Assembly: GCA_016718505.1 (NCBI GenBank)
Contig: JADKDE010000002.1
Span: 558,001 to 622,000, forward strand
Direction: 5' to 3'
DNA: 64,000 bases
Origin: Saprospiraceae bacterium
Lineage (GTDB): Bacteria > Bacteroidota > Bacteroidia > Chitinophagales > Saprospiraceae
Of the stretch, positions 57,548 through 64,000 are shown in pieces. The notes under the pieces are model-generated. The model was not told the DNA's origin. It saw only the letters and a program-made list of their open reading frames with translations, and did not search any database. The translations under genes and the position numbers were made by a program. Within the stretch, counting starts at the first letter, position 1. Each line of letters begins with the position of its first letter.

Positions 57548-58165
57548 ATGAAAAATCTCTATCTAGTTTTTATGAGTTTTGTATTTGTATTTTTAAGTAA
57601 CTACATATTTGCACAGACCGAACCAGTCCCTTCTAATTTCCAAATTGGGGCTGGAATTCGATTCTCACCCTTCGATGCAGCTGCCCCTACTTCTTCTTCG
57701 AATATTTACTCCAGCAGGTTAATTCTTCCTATCAACATAGGTAGCAATTTTAGGATCGAGCCTGAGTTAGGGTATAGGAACGATAAGGAAGAAAACCAAG
57801 GTGAATCTACTAAAAGAAATACACTTTCGTTTGGAATTGGTGTTTTTGGCATTAAAAAAATGCAAAATATTAATGCTTATGGCGGAATAAGACTAGATAT
57901 TACCAATTCTACTAGAACTGATGTCGAAATTATTTCTAGCAGAACTTATACAAGCACTTACAAAACAAAATCATTTGGTGTTGGACCATCTATTGGGTGC
58001 GAGTATATCTTTGCTAGACAATTCGTATTAGGTGGGGAGTTTTGGTTCCCTTTTGGATCAAATGATGAAACGTTTACCAGTTCAAGTAGTACAAGTTCAG
58101 AAAATACCTCGAATAAGTTTAGTGCAATTATCCCATCCTTGGTGTTTAGATTTTTCTTTAATTGA
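57548..58165 (+). CDS. Predicted small outer-membrane beta-barrel protein
   Basis: A 205-residue exported protein with a signal peptide (MKNLYLVFMSFVFVFLSNYIFAQ). The mature part has alternating strands (FQIGAGIRFSPF, LPINIGSNFRIEPELGY, LSFGIGVFGI, SFGVGPSIGCEYIF) and ends IIPSLVFRFFFN, fitting an eight-strand porin-like/OmpA-type barrel. A serine/threonine-rich loop precedes the last strand. The function is unknown. Confidence 0.65.
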   Translation: MKNLYLVFMSFVFVFLSNYIFAQTEPVPSNFQIGAGIRFSPFDAAAPTSSSNIYSSRLILPINIGSNFRIEPELGYRNDKEENQGESTKRNTLSFGIGVFGIKKMQNINAYGGIRLDITNSTRTDVEIISSRTYTSTYKTKSFGVGPSIGCEYIFARQFVLGGEFWFPFGSNDETFTSSSSTSSENTSNKFSAIIPSLVFRFFFN

Positions 58166-58221
58166 TTCCTATATTTTCTTTTGTCAGACCGATGAGATAC
58201 AATCTTTGGTTAATTTATTGA

Positions 58222-58926
58222 TTATTTGATGTTAAACAAATCATGATAACCTCTGCCACACAAATCCAGAAACTTTGATATTTCTAGTCTCAAAGTTGAT
58301 AGAGCCTTATCAATGTCCCAATTGCTTGTATCTCTCGGTCCAACAAAATTAGAAATGGATCGAATTTGATGACCATTTATACCATAAATTTTATTGACCA
58401 ATGCAAAAGAGGCACCTTCCATATTTTCTACTTGGATGCTATTGTTTTTGTATAATTCTTTGAATATTGGGTCATAACCACTCGAAGAGCAAACAGTTGT
58501 CCCCGAAGCATTTAGACAATTTGCAAGCAATGGCTCCAAAATAAAACTATTTACCTTACCCATGGATTTGCGAAAGGAAAGTTCATCCCAAGGTATAAAA
58601 GTACCATCCTGGTTCCATGCACCTAGGTCAAGAAATTTTTCTGACACAATGTTGACCACATCGCCAATTCCAATATTAGGATCGTTGGATCCTGCTATGC
58701 CCACCAACACAACGGTATCGTTTGATGAGAATTTATTTTCGCTAATGAATTTTTGATATTCTGCTTGAAAAAACGGAGGACCTGCTTCAAGGATTTTTAT
58801 TGAAACCTCACAATTATCATTTATTGAGAAATGAGTTAAATTTCCTTTTACTTTATTCCCGAAAACTCCCAGAGCTTCATATTCGGTTGGAAAAACAAAA
58901 ATAAAATGACGGTGATTTTCTGTCAC
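58222..58926 (-). CDS. mqnB: Futalosine hydrolase (MqnB), GTG start
   Basis: A 234-residue nucleosidase of the MTA/SAH nucleosidase superfamily. It probably splits futalosine to dehypoxanthine futalosine in menaquinone synthesis. VENMEGASFALV contains the MEG ribose-binding motif, and ISNFVGPRDTSNWDID replaces the NSDxAD-type end of MTA nucleosidases, as in futalosine hydrolases. GIAGSNDPNIGIGDVV is the phosphorylase-like glycine loop. The start is a GTG one base after the stop of the upstream gene. mqnA at 41 kb supports the pathway. Confidence 0.83.
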   Translation of the reverse strand: MTENHRHFIFVFPTEYEALGVFGNKVKGNLTHFSINDNCEVSIKILEAGPPFFQAEYQKFISENKFSSNDTVVLVGIAGSNDPNIGIGDVVNIVSEKFLDLGAWNQDGTFIPWDELSFRKSMGKVNSFILEPLLANCLNASGTTVCSSSGYDPIFKELYKNNSIQVENMEGASFALVNKIYGINGHQIRSISNFVGPRDTSNWDIDKALSTLRLEISKFLDLCGRGYHDLFNIK

Positions 58927-58927
58927 T

Positions 58928-59758
58928 TCAGGATTTTTTGAACTGATAGGTAAGTGCTAAACTTGGGCTAAAGCCAAGGTCTTGATGATAATTTGTACCA
59001 AAATCCAGCGATAAAGCATTTTTGATATTATACCCCAATCCCAATCCAAAATCGAAAGGGGCTGTCCTCATCCCAGTTCTCACAGAAAAACTTTGATTAG
59101 GTCGATAAACGATACCAGCTTTGATGCGCGGATCTCTTTCTAAATCCTTCTCTATAGAGCCTAATAAATCAAATTTTGGACCAACAGTATAATTGAAACC
59201 CAATTCGACAATTGCGGGTAAAGCATCGTCTTCGTTGAGTTTTACTCGAACGGGATTAAAAGCATGCAAACCGAGTTTTAAATTCGGTAGCAAATCAGCT
59301 AGAATCCCAAGTTCAAAAGTCAAAATACTTTGACTACCTTGCTCGATATTATTCGCATTAACATAATCCACTTGACCCCCAATAGATAGGTTTTTAAACA
59401 ATTTACGACCGTAAGAAAGCCCAATTTTATTCTCTTTATATCCGTCAGTACCAAATTGCTGGATATTTAGACCAAAAGTTCCTTTTTTTGCCAGCGGTAA
59501 TACAAAACCAAAGTCCAGCGTCTTGATATTAGTTCCAATAAATCTTGTTTGGCCACTAGCATATAAGGCCATCGATTCAGCATATGCCAGCCCCGCCTGA
59601 TTGGCTTGACCTGAATAGACGCCAACAGAAGCTGCTTTGCAAGAACCAGTGGCTGCCATCGGAGCTATCCCGTCAGACGATATGGTGAATTGAGCCTTTA
59701 GATTATTCACGCAAATTAAACTCAAAACAAGGATACAGGATGGAATTAAATGTTTCAT
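58928..59758 (-). CDS. Outer-membrane barrel protein (PorV/PorQ-like appearance)
   Basis: A 276-residue exported protein. Signal peptide MKHLIPSCILVLSLICVNNLKAQ is followed by a block typical of FadL/PorV-type Bacteroidota barrels (GSCKAASVGVYSGQANQAGL, then ALYASGQTRFIGTNIKTLDF). Strand-like segments follow (FGLNIQQFG, LSIGGQVDYVN, LKLGLHAFNP) and it ends SLALTYQFKKS. It could be PorQ, a PorV paralog or an unassigned relative. It is shorter than PorV. Translationally coupled mqnB follows. Confidence 0.6.
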   Translation of the reverse strand: MKHLIPSCILVLSLICVNNLKAQFTISSDGIAPMAATGSCKAASVGVYSGQANQAGLAYAESMALYASGQTRFIGTNIKTLDFGFVLPLAKKGTFGLNIQQFGTDGYKENKIGLSYGRKLFKNLSIGGQVDYVNANNIEQGSQSILTFELGILADLLPNLKLGLHAFNPVRVKLNEDDALPAIVELGFNYTVGPKFDLLGSIEKDLERDPRIKAGIVYRPNQSFSVRTGMRTAPFDFGLGLGYNIKNALSLDFGTNYHQDLGFSPSLALTYQFKKS

Positions 59759-59871
59759 TTAAAGGCAATATTCGTAAGTAAAAAAATGATTTTCGTCCAA
59801 AAGATAATCATTTTTATAAAAATGAAAAAGTATTAATGAAAAATATTGAAAATAATCCTACAAATTTTGGA

Positions 59872-60207
59872 TTAGAATAGAGGCTTAATCACTAAACTAT
59901 CAGTTTTCCAAAGTAAGTCTGGTTTAAGTGGCTTGGGTGGGGGAGGGATGCGATATCTCAGTTCAATGTCTAAGTATTTTGGGTCTTGCATTAATGCACT
60001 ATCAACCATTTTCTGAATTTTACGCATTAGGGCTATTTTGCAATCAGCATCAAATTGCCTTTTTGCCTCTGCAACCTTTGTATTTACTTCTTGGTCAATA
60101 TTTATCTTGGGACTTAAAACGCTTTTTTCACAGGAAGCATACGATAGTATTGCTAATACAATCACTATCAACCTATATAGACTAGTGAACTGTTTGTTCG
60201 ATTTCAT
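59872..60207 (-). CDS. Small lipoprotein, last gene of the lptB cluster
   Basis: A 111-residue lipoprotein of unknown function. The ATG at 60207 gives a signal ([21 protein letters not shown]) ending in the lipobox SYASC. The mature part is helical and charged (VNTKVAEAKRQFDADCKIAL), then proline-rich (RIPPPPKPLKP). It overlaps the preceding small lipoprotein gene by 26 bp, and both have a cysteine after a short charged helix, so they may be distant paralogs. Confidence 0.65.
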   Translation of the reverse strand: MKSNKQFTSLYRLIVIVLAILSYASCEKSVLSPKINIDQEVNTKVAEAKRQFDADCKIALMRKIQKMVDSALMQDPKYLDIELRYRIPPPPKPLKPDLLWKTDSLVIKPLF

Positions 60208-60427
60208 ACATTCTCGCTTTATATATAGAATCAAACAAATATGGGGTCTGAACTTCTTCATAAAATTCACACTCCTTTTGCCACGAATATTTCAAAGAAT
60301 CCACCTTTTTAATGGCCAGTGAATCTATTTGTATCCTTATGGCATTTGATTGTCCGAGCTCATCCGAACTTGAGCCACACGCCATCCATGCAATGCTGAT
60401 AACAAAAAACCCTAAATATTTAATCAT
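60182..60427 (-). CDS. Very small lipoprotein directly after lptB
   Basis: An 81-residue lipoprotein. The ATG at 60427 starts a signal ([14 protein letters not shown]) with lipobox WMAC followed by GSSSDE. The mature ~62 residues are helical ([18 protein letters not shown]) and contain one cysteine. The start overlaps the lptB stop by 8 bp (ATGATTAA), indicating translational coupling with the LPS export ATPase. Confidence 0.68.
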   Translation of the reverse strand: MIKYLGFFVISIAWMACGSSSDELGQSNAIRIQIDSLAIKKVDSLKYSWQKECEFYEEVQTPYLFDSIYKARMYEIEQTVH

Positions 60428-61175
60428 GGGCAGAAAGATCAATAATTTTCCTTTTAAGTTCAAACTGTTGTCCTAAATAAACCTTTCGTACTGTTTCATC
60501 TGCAGCCAACTCTTCAGCTGTTCCTTGTTTGAGAATTTTTCCTTCGAACATAAGATAAGCCCTGTCGGTGATGGATAATGTCTCTTGTACGTTGTGATCA
60601 GTAATCAAGATTCCGATATTTTTGGTTTTAAGCTTAGCGACGACGTGTTGAATATCTTCAACGGCAATTGGGTCAATCCCTGCAAATGGTTCATCCAAAA
60701 GAATAAATTTCGGATCTGATGCTAGTGCCCTAGCAATTTCTGTACGTCTCCGTTCTCCACCTGAGACGGTATCTCCATCATTTTTTCTTACTTTTTCAAG
60801 TCTAAATTCTTTTATAAGAGATTCGAGTTTTTCTCTTTGTTCTTCTTTTGAAAGCTTTGTCATTTCTAGCACAGCTCTGATATTATTCTCTACACTCATT
60901 TTTCGGAAAATTGAAGCTTCTTGAGGTAGGTACCCAATCCCTAATTGGGCGCGTTGGTACATGGGCAATTTGGTAATATCCCTATCATCAAGAAAAACTT
61001 TTCCTTCATCGGGCTGGATAAAGCCTACAGTCATGTAAAATGAAGTAGTTTTCCCTGCGCCATTTGGGCCTAATAATCCCACGATTTCACCCTGTTGAAC
61101 CTCAATATTTACCCCATTCACCACCTTGCGTGATCCATATGTTTTTGCGAGATTCTTTGCTGAAAGTTTTAACAT
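60420..61175 (-). CDS. lptB: LPS export ABC transporter ATP-binding protein LptB
   Basis: The cytosolic ATPase that powers LptB2FG extraction of LPS from the inner membrane. The ATG at 61175 ([15 protein letters not shown]) fits the family start, giving 251 residues. Walker [11 protein letters not shown]-loop [16 protein letters not shown] (the SIFRK segment is LptB-specific), signature SGGERRR and Walker [13 protein letters not shown] are all intact. No lptF/lptG/lptC lies nearby. A lipoprotein gene ends 20 bp upstream, and two small lipoproteins follow. Confidence 0.93.
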   Translation of the reverse strand: MLKLSAKNLAKTYGSRKVVNGVNIEVQQGEIVGLLGPNGAGKTTSFYMTVGFIQPDEGKVFLDDRDITKLPMYQRAQLGIGYLPQEASIFRKMSVENNIRAVLEMTKLSKEEQREKLESLIKEFRLEKVRKNDGDTVSGGERRRTEIARALASDPKFILLDEPFAGIDPIAVEDIQHVVAKLKTKNIGILITDHNVQETLSITDRAYLMFEGKILKQGTAEELAADETVRKVYLGQQFELKRKIIDLSAHD

Positions 61176-61195
61176 AGTATAATCAATGTAACCAA

Positions 61196-62809
61196 TCAAT
61201 TAGTTTGGAGAGCTTTTTGTTCAAAAATGGTGGGTATTTCTAGGCTAATATTTATTTCCCAATTTGGTTTGAAATTGTCGATGACTTTCTGAAAAATCCT
61301 CTCAGGAGATTTTTTTTGCAATATCGAGACTCCATCCCAAATCCCATTGTTATTTTCATCTTCAATGACTATAATTTTATAATTTGCCTTCTCCAATGGC
61401 TTTGACGTCAGAGTTAATTCCTTTTCTTTCTCCAAAATATTCCATTCATGAACGATTTCTTTATCATTTTTCACGATTTGGATGATTATAGGTAGGTTAT
61501 AATTTTCACTATTCATTTTTATTCCAATATTGCCATAATCCTCCAGTTTAATGGGTTTTACTAGAAATTTTATAGAATCATTAAACATTTTATTTTGAAA
61601 TATAATATTTCCAGCGGGTATGATTAAGGTTGAGACAGAATCACCTATCTGCAATGAATTTATCTCAATACTATATTTTGTTTCACCTAGATCCATAGCT
61701 ACTTGACGACTTGAATCGTTTAAAATAACCAAATTAGAGCGAATCGAATCTACGATAAAATCTGAAATGATAGAAATGGTTTTTCCAGGGAGAAAAGTAT
61801 TATCTGGATCCAAATATAGGTTGGACTTTAATTCGTTTTTTGGATAGACTTTTATCTCGATACTGTCTTTGGTGCCATCAGTGAAATAAATCAGGAATTT
61901 ATTATTTAATAAAGTATCGCTTTTAAACTCGAAGCGGATCTTGTTTTTTGTGACTAGATATCTAGAAAATATCTCGTTGTTGGCGGGAATGATCGAATCC
62001 ACCTTGATGTTTTGATCGTAGGTTATTTGAGCTTTCCCTTTTGGAATATATATTTTTAGGCCAACTCCACGTGGTGAAATTTGCTTGGCCAACCATATGT
62101 CCTTTAGATTTATTATTGAATCTGTGGCTTGAACAGGGTTGGGTAAAAAACCTATTTTTTCAATATTTGAGTCCCATTTTTTGTTTTGATTTTCATCTTG
62201 GAAAGAATACACGCGAAATGGCCTATTTGGGAGATTGGAAAAGGAAAATGTCCCATCTTTCTCTGCAGTTACAAAGTATTTGGGTGAGGATTTGTAAATA
62301 GCACTATCAGACATATCTTCATACAACATCACTGCCGAATTGGCGATAGGCTGCTTGTTATACCAATCGATCACTTTACCAATTATTTTCCCACTATCTA
62401 TTTGCGAACTTGTGGAAAAAATAAAATTGAAATCTTTGATGGCATTGCTTTCGTTGATATCCTGAATGGTATTATTGAATGCTACTTTGTAGGTTGTCCC
62501 TTCATCCCAAACACCCTCTTCAAAATCCAGTTTGATGCCCTTATTCACGACATTGACCTTTGGAGCTTGATTGATGGGAGGGCTAATGACGATATTTTGC
62601 GAAGGATTGTTTAATTTTATCCATTCATCAAAATAGAAACTTAGCTGTTTCGGCTTAAAGTTGGTTTGACCATTTGGACTGGATTTTTCAATTAACAATT
62701 TGGGCGGTGTAATGTCTTTCGATCCACCCGTTATTGTTCCTACTTGAGCACAGTTTTGCAACATCAATACCCCAAGTAGAAATAGGAATGGAGAAATCTT
62801 TTGGAGCAC
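61196..62809 (-). CDS. Ig-like (Big_5) domain lipoprotein
   Basis: A 537-residue lipoprotein with signal [17 protein letters not shown] and lipobox LQNC. Residues ~30-135 match the bacterial Ig-like Big_5 domain ([43 protein letters not shown]). A carboxypeptidase-regulatory-like module follows ([39 protein letters not shown]). The rest is beta-rich and may repeat the latter theme near the C-terminus ([18 protein letters not shown]). It is widespread in Bacteroidota, with unknown function, and is encoded just upstream of lptB. Confidence 0.78.
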   Translation of the reverse strand: MLQKISPFLFLLGVLMLQNCAQVGTITGGSKDITPPKLLIEKSSPNGQTNFKPKQLSFYFDEWIKLNNPSQNIVISPPINQAPKVNVVNKGIKLDFEEGVWDEGTTYKVAFNNTIQDINESNAIKDFNFIFSTSSQIDSGKIIGKVIDWYNKQPIANSAVMLYEDMSDSAIYKSSPKYFVTAEKDGTFSFSNLPNRPFRVYSFQDENQNKKWDSNIEKIGFLPNPVQATDSIINLKDIWLAKQISPRGVGLKIYIPKGKAQITYDQNIKVDSIIPANNEIFSRYLVTKNKIRFEFKSDTLLNNKFLIYFTDGTKDSIEIKVYPKNELKSNLYLDPDNTFLPGKTISIISDFIVDSIRSNLVILNDSSRQVAMDLGETKYSIEINSLQIGDSVSTLIIPAGNIIFQNKMFNDSIKFLVKPIKLEDYGNIGIKMNSENYNLPIIIQIVKNDKEIVHEWNILEKEKELTLTSKPLEKANYKIIVIEDENNNGIWDGVSILQKKSPERIFQKVIDNFKPNWEINISLEIPTIFEQKALQTN

Positions 62810-62898
62810 TGTGATATATTACATTTTAAATATCAAAAATCTGTATTACAGAGTGAAAACAAAAAACCCAATATTTTATCTAGCTGTTTATAGCAAAA

Positions 62899-63810
62899 TT
62901 ATTGCTTCCCGAAACTTACACCAACCGTCAATTCGTGGCTTCCATTGTTGTATTGTTGGAATTTGTAAAATGCTGCATCGTAAGAATAATTCAATGAAAT
63001 GCCTTTGAAACTAGCGCCTAATGTTAATCCTAAGGCACTGCCTAGACCATTCGTTCCAACTTTATACATTAATCCTCCTACAAGATTATTTTCTAGGAAT
63101 GAAAATAATAAATTGAAATCAATATAGGTCGGTGGATTGTCAGAATATATTTTTCTAACATAAATAGATGGAATCACTCCAAATTTTACATTTTCATCGA
63201 TATTAAATCTCTTTCCACCCCCGATGATGAAAGATTGCAAAAGGGGATATTCTCCATTGTCACCCTCTGTAAAAGGTGCAATGATAAATTTTGGCAATGC
63301 AAAGTCAACAAAGATACCTTTTTTTGAGGTGGCATGTGCGCCAAAATTGGCATTGAAATAAGAGTAACCACCAGCAAAAGATGCAACAACTGGATCATTT
63401 GGATCGAGATTAGGGTCTTGAAGGATGTCAGAGGATAATTTTCTGGTTTCATACTCCCCACTCAATCCCAAACCAATGGTATAATTTTCAAATTTTAATT
63501 TGTAAGCATAGCCCAATTGAGCTTTAAATCTTGATAATGAAGCTATTTTTTCATTAAAAATCCTAGCTGAAATTCCAGCTTTTTCACTCAATGGTCCTTC
63601 GTATTGCAGCGTAATAAGATTTTGATTGTTGTCAAAGCCAGACCAATGTGTGCGGTAATTGACAAACACGCTGTGTAAATTTTCCTTTGTAATTGCCCCT
63701 GGATTTATTAAAGAGGGATAAATTACATAATGGTTGTATTCTGCATGTTCCTGAGCTGCGCTATATAAAGGAAACAAACATATCATCAAGCCAAATAAAA
63801 TATTTCTCAT
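62899..63810 (-). CDS. PorP/SprF family type IX secretion membrane protein
   Basis: A 303-residue outer-membrane barrel of the PorP/SprF family, which helps the T9SS secrete or attach specific CHU_C-type cargo. The signal peptide (about 1-19) precedes the hallmark block YNHYVIYPSLINPGA, then VNYRTHWSGFDNNQ and the alternating barrel strands to TVGVSFGKQ. It lies 42 bp after a gene whose product ends in a CHU_C-like domain, the usual adhesin plus SprF arrangement. Confidence 0.9.
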   Translation of the reverse strand: MRNILFGLMICLFPLYSAAQEHAEYNHYVIYPSLINPGAITKENLHSVFVNYRTHWSGFDNNQNLITLQYEGPLSEKAGISARIFNEKIASLSRFKAQLGYAYKLKFENYTIGLGLSGEYETRKLSSDILQDPNLDPNDPVVASFAGGYSYFNANFGAHATSKKGIFVDFALPKFIIAPFTEGDNGEYPLLQSFIIGGGKRFNIDENVKFGVIPSIYVRKIYSDNPPTYIDFNLLFSFLENNLVGGLMYKVGTNGLGSALGLTLGASFKGISLNYSYDAAFYKFQQYNNGSHELTVGVSFGKQ

Positions 63811-63852
63811 GTTTTATTCTTTAAATTATTATGTATTTTGTAAATACGTTTT

Positions 63853-64000
63853 TTAATTTCTTAAAATGGTCAAAGATCCTTTTACTAATTTAGTAGTAGT
63901 ACCGTTAGAATTTTTTAATGTCAAGACAAAAAAGTATCCTCCAGTTGGCAATTCTTGATTGTTATTGCCCAATCCAGTCCAATCGTTGGTATAGTTAACA
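63853..64000 (-). CDS. CHU_C-type C-terminal end of a T9SS cargo, truncated by the window
   Basis: Only the last 48 codons lie in the window. They read VNYTNDWTGLGNNNQELPTG then GYFFVLTLKN and end KGSLTILRN, the standard end of the gliding-motility-associated C-terminal domain. The gene continues beyond 64000. It is directly upstream of the PorP/SprF gene, which probably serves this cargo. Confidence 0.8.
   Translation of the reverse strand, partial: VNYTNDWTGLGNNNQELPTGGYFFVLTLKNSNGTTTKLVKGSLTILRN

Overview
The window reads as chromosomal DNA of a Bacteroidota bacterium. Several secreted proteins end in type IX secretion system (T9SS) sorting domains, both the short type A form and the longer CHU_C / gliding-motility type B form. 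There is a PorP/SprF-family protein, promoter boxes of the TAnnTTTG type, few Shine-Dalgarno-like sites, and parts of the futalosine menaquinone route (mqnA and mqnB). Saprospirales or Chitinophagales is the most likely order, but that is inferred from gene style only. No rRNA, CRISPR array, prophage or origin was seen. One tRNA (His) is present.

Layout. 1-2.2 kb: the 3' part of mutS2. 2.4-9.2 kb: three exported proteins on the minus strand (a type A T9SS cargo, a lipoprotein, and a large PKD-rich type B cargo). 9.4-12.4 kb: DUF1697, prfC and tsaC. 12.5-17.1 kb: a tandem pair of about 750-residue PKD/CHU_C surface proteins, the second split by a one-base frameshift. 17.1-19.9 kb: an ALDH3-like aldehyde dehydrogenase and a dihydropyrimidinase. 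20-25.3 kb: a plus-strand run of a methyltransferase, UDP-GlcNAc 2-epimerase, GT2 and GT39 glycosyltransferases, then scpA. 25.4-29.1 kb: a KirBac-type channel, an Nfu iron-sulfur protein and a POT peptide transporter. 29.4-39.6 kb: a T9SS-exported metzincin protease with ten Ig-like repeats, an MFS exporter, a GSDH-type dehydrogenase, and an M1 peptidase with a barrel-like C-terminal half. 39.6-43.8 kb: an arginine deiminase-type protein, mqnA, a phosphatase and a CBS-type PLP enzyme. 44-48.9 kb: an outer-membrane barrel and a 1035-residue TPR protein. 49-52.6 kb: tRNA-His, a DUF4230 protein, ychF and an IS110-family element. 53.7-56.6 kb: DUF2200 and the rnc-fabF-acpP cluster. 58-64 kb: mqnB, outer-membrane proteins, an lptB operon with three lipoproteins, and PorP/SprF next to a CHU_C protein that runs off the window.

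Two patterns cut across the gene list. First, intergenic spaces hold copies of a roughly 100-130 bp dispersed element (at about 11.7, 25.3, 26.7, 29.2 and 51.1/52.6 kb, perhaps also 2.2 kb). It has conserved linear blocks (GGGCGC, TCGGGCTGTTCATGGGTTC, TCCGTC, CCATCCCTCGCGCGCTAGG) and two hairpins whose sequences differ between copies while staying self-complementary. An IS110-family element appears to split one copy, and its 5' noncoding region shares a 9-nt match with its own right junction, as a bridge RNA donor loop would. Second, four otherwise normal genes and the transposase are broken only by single-base indels in homopolymer runs. Restoring them gives full-length products and, in one case, an ATGA stop-start overlap. 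This points to sequencing error, recent decay or slippage rather than long-dead genes.
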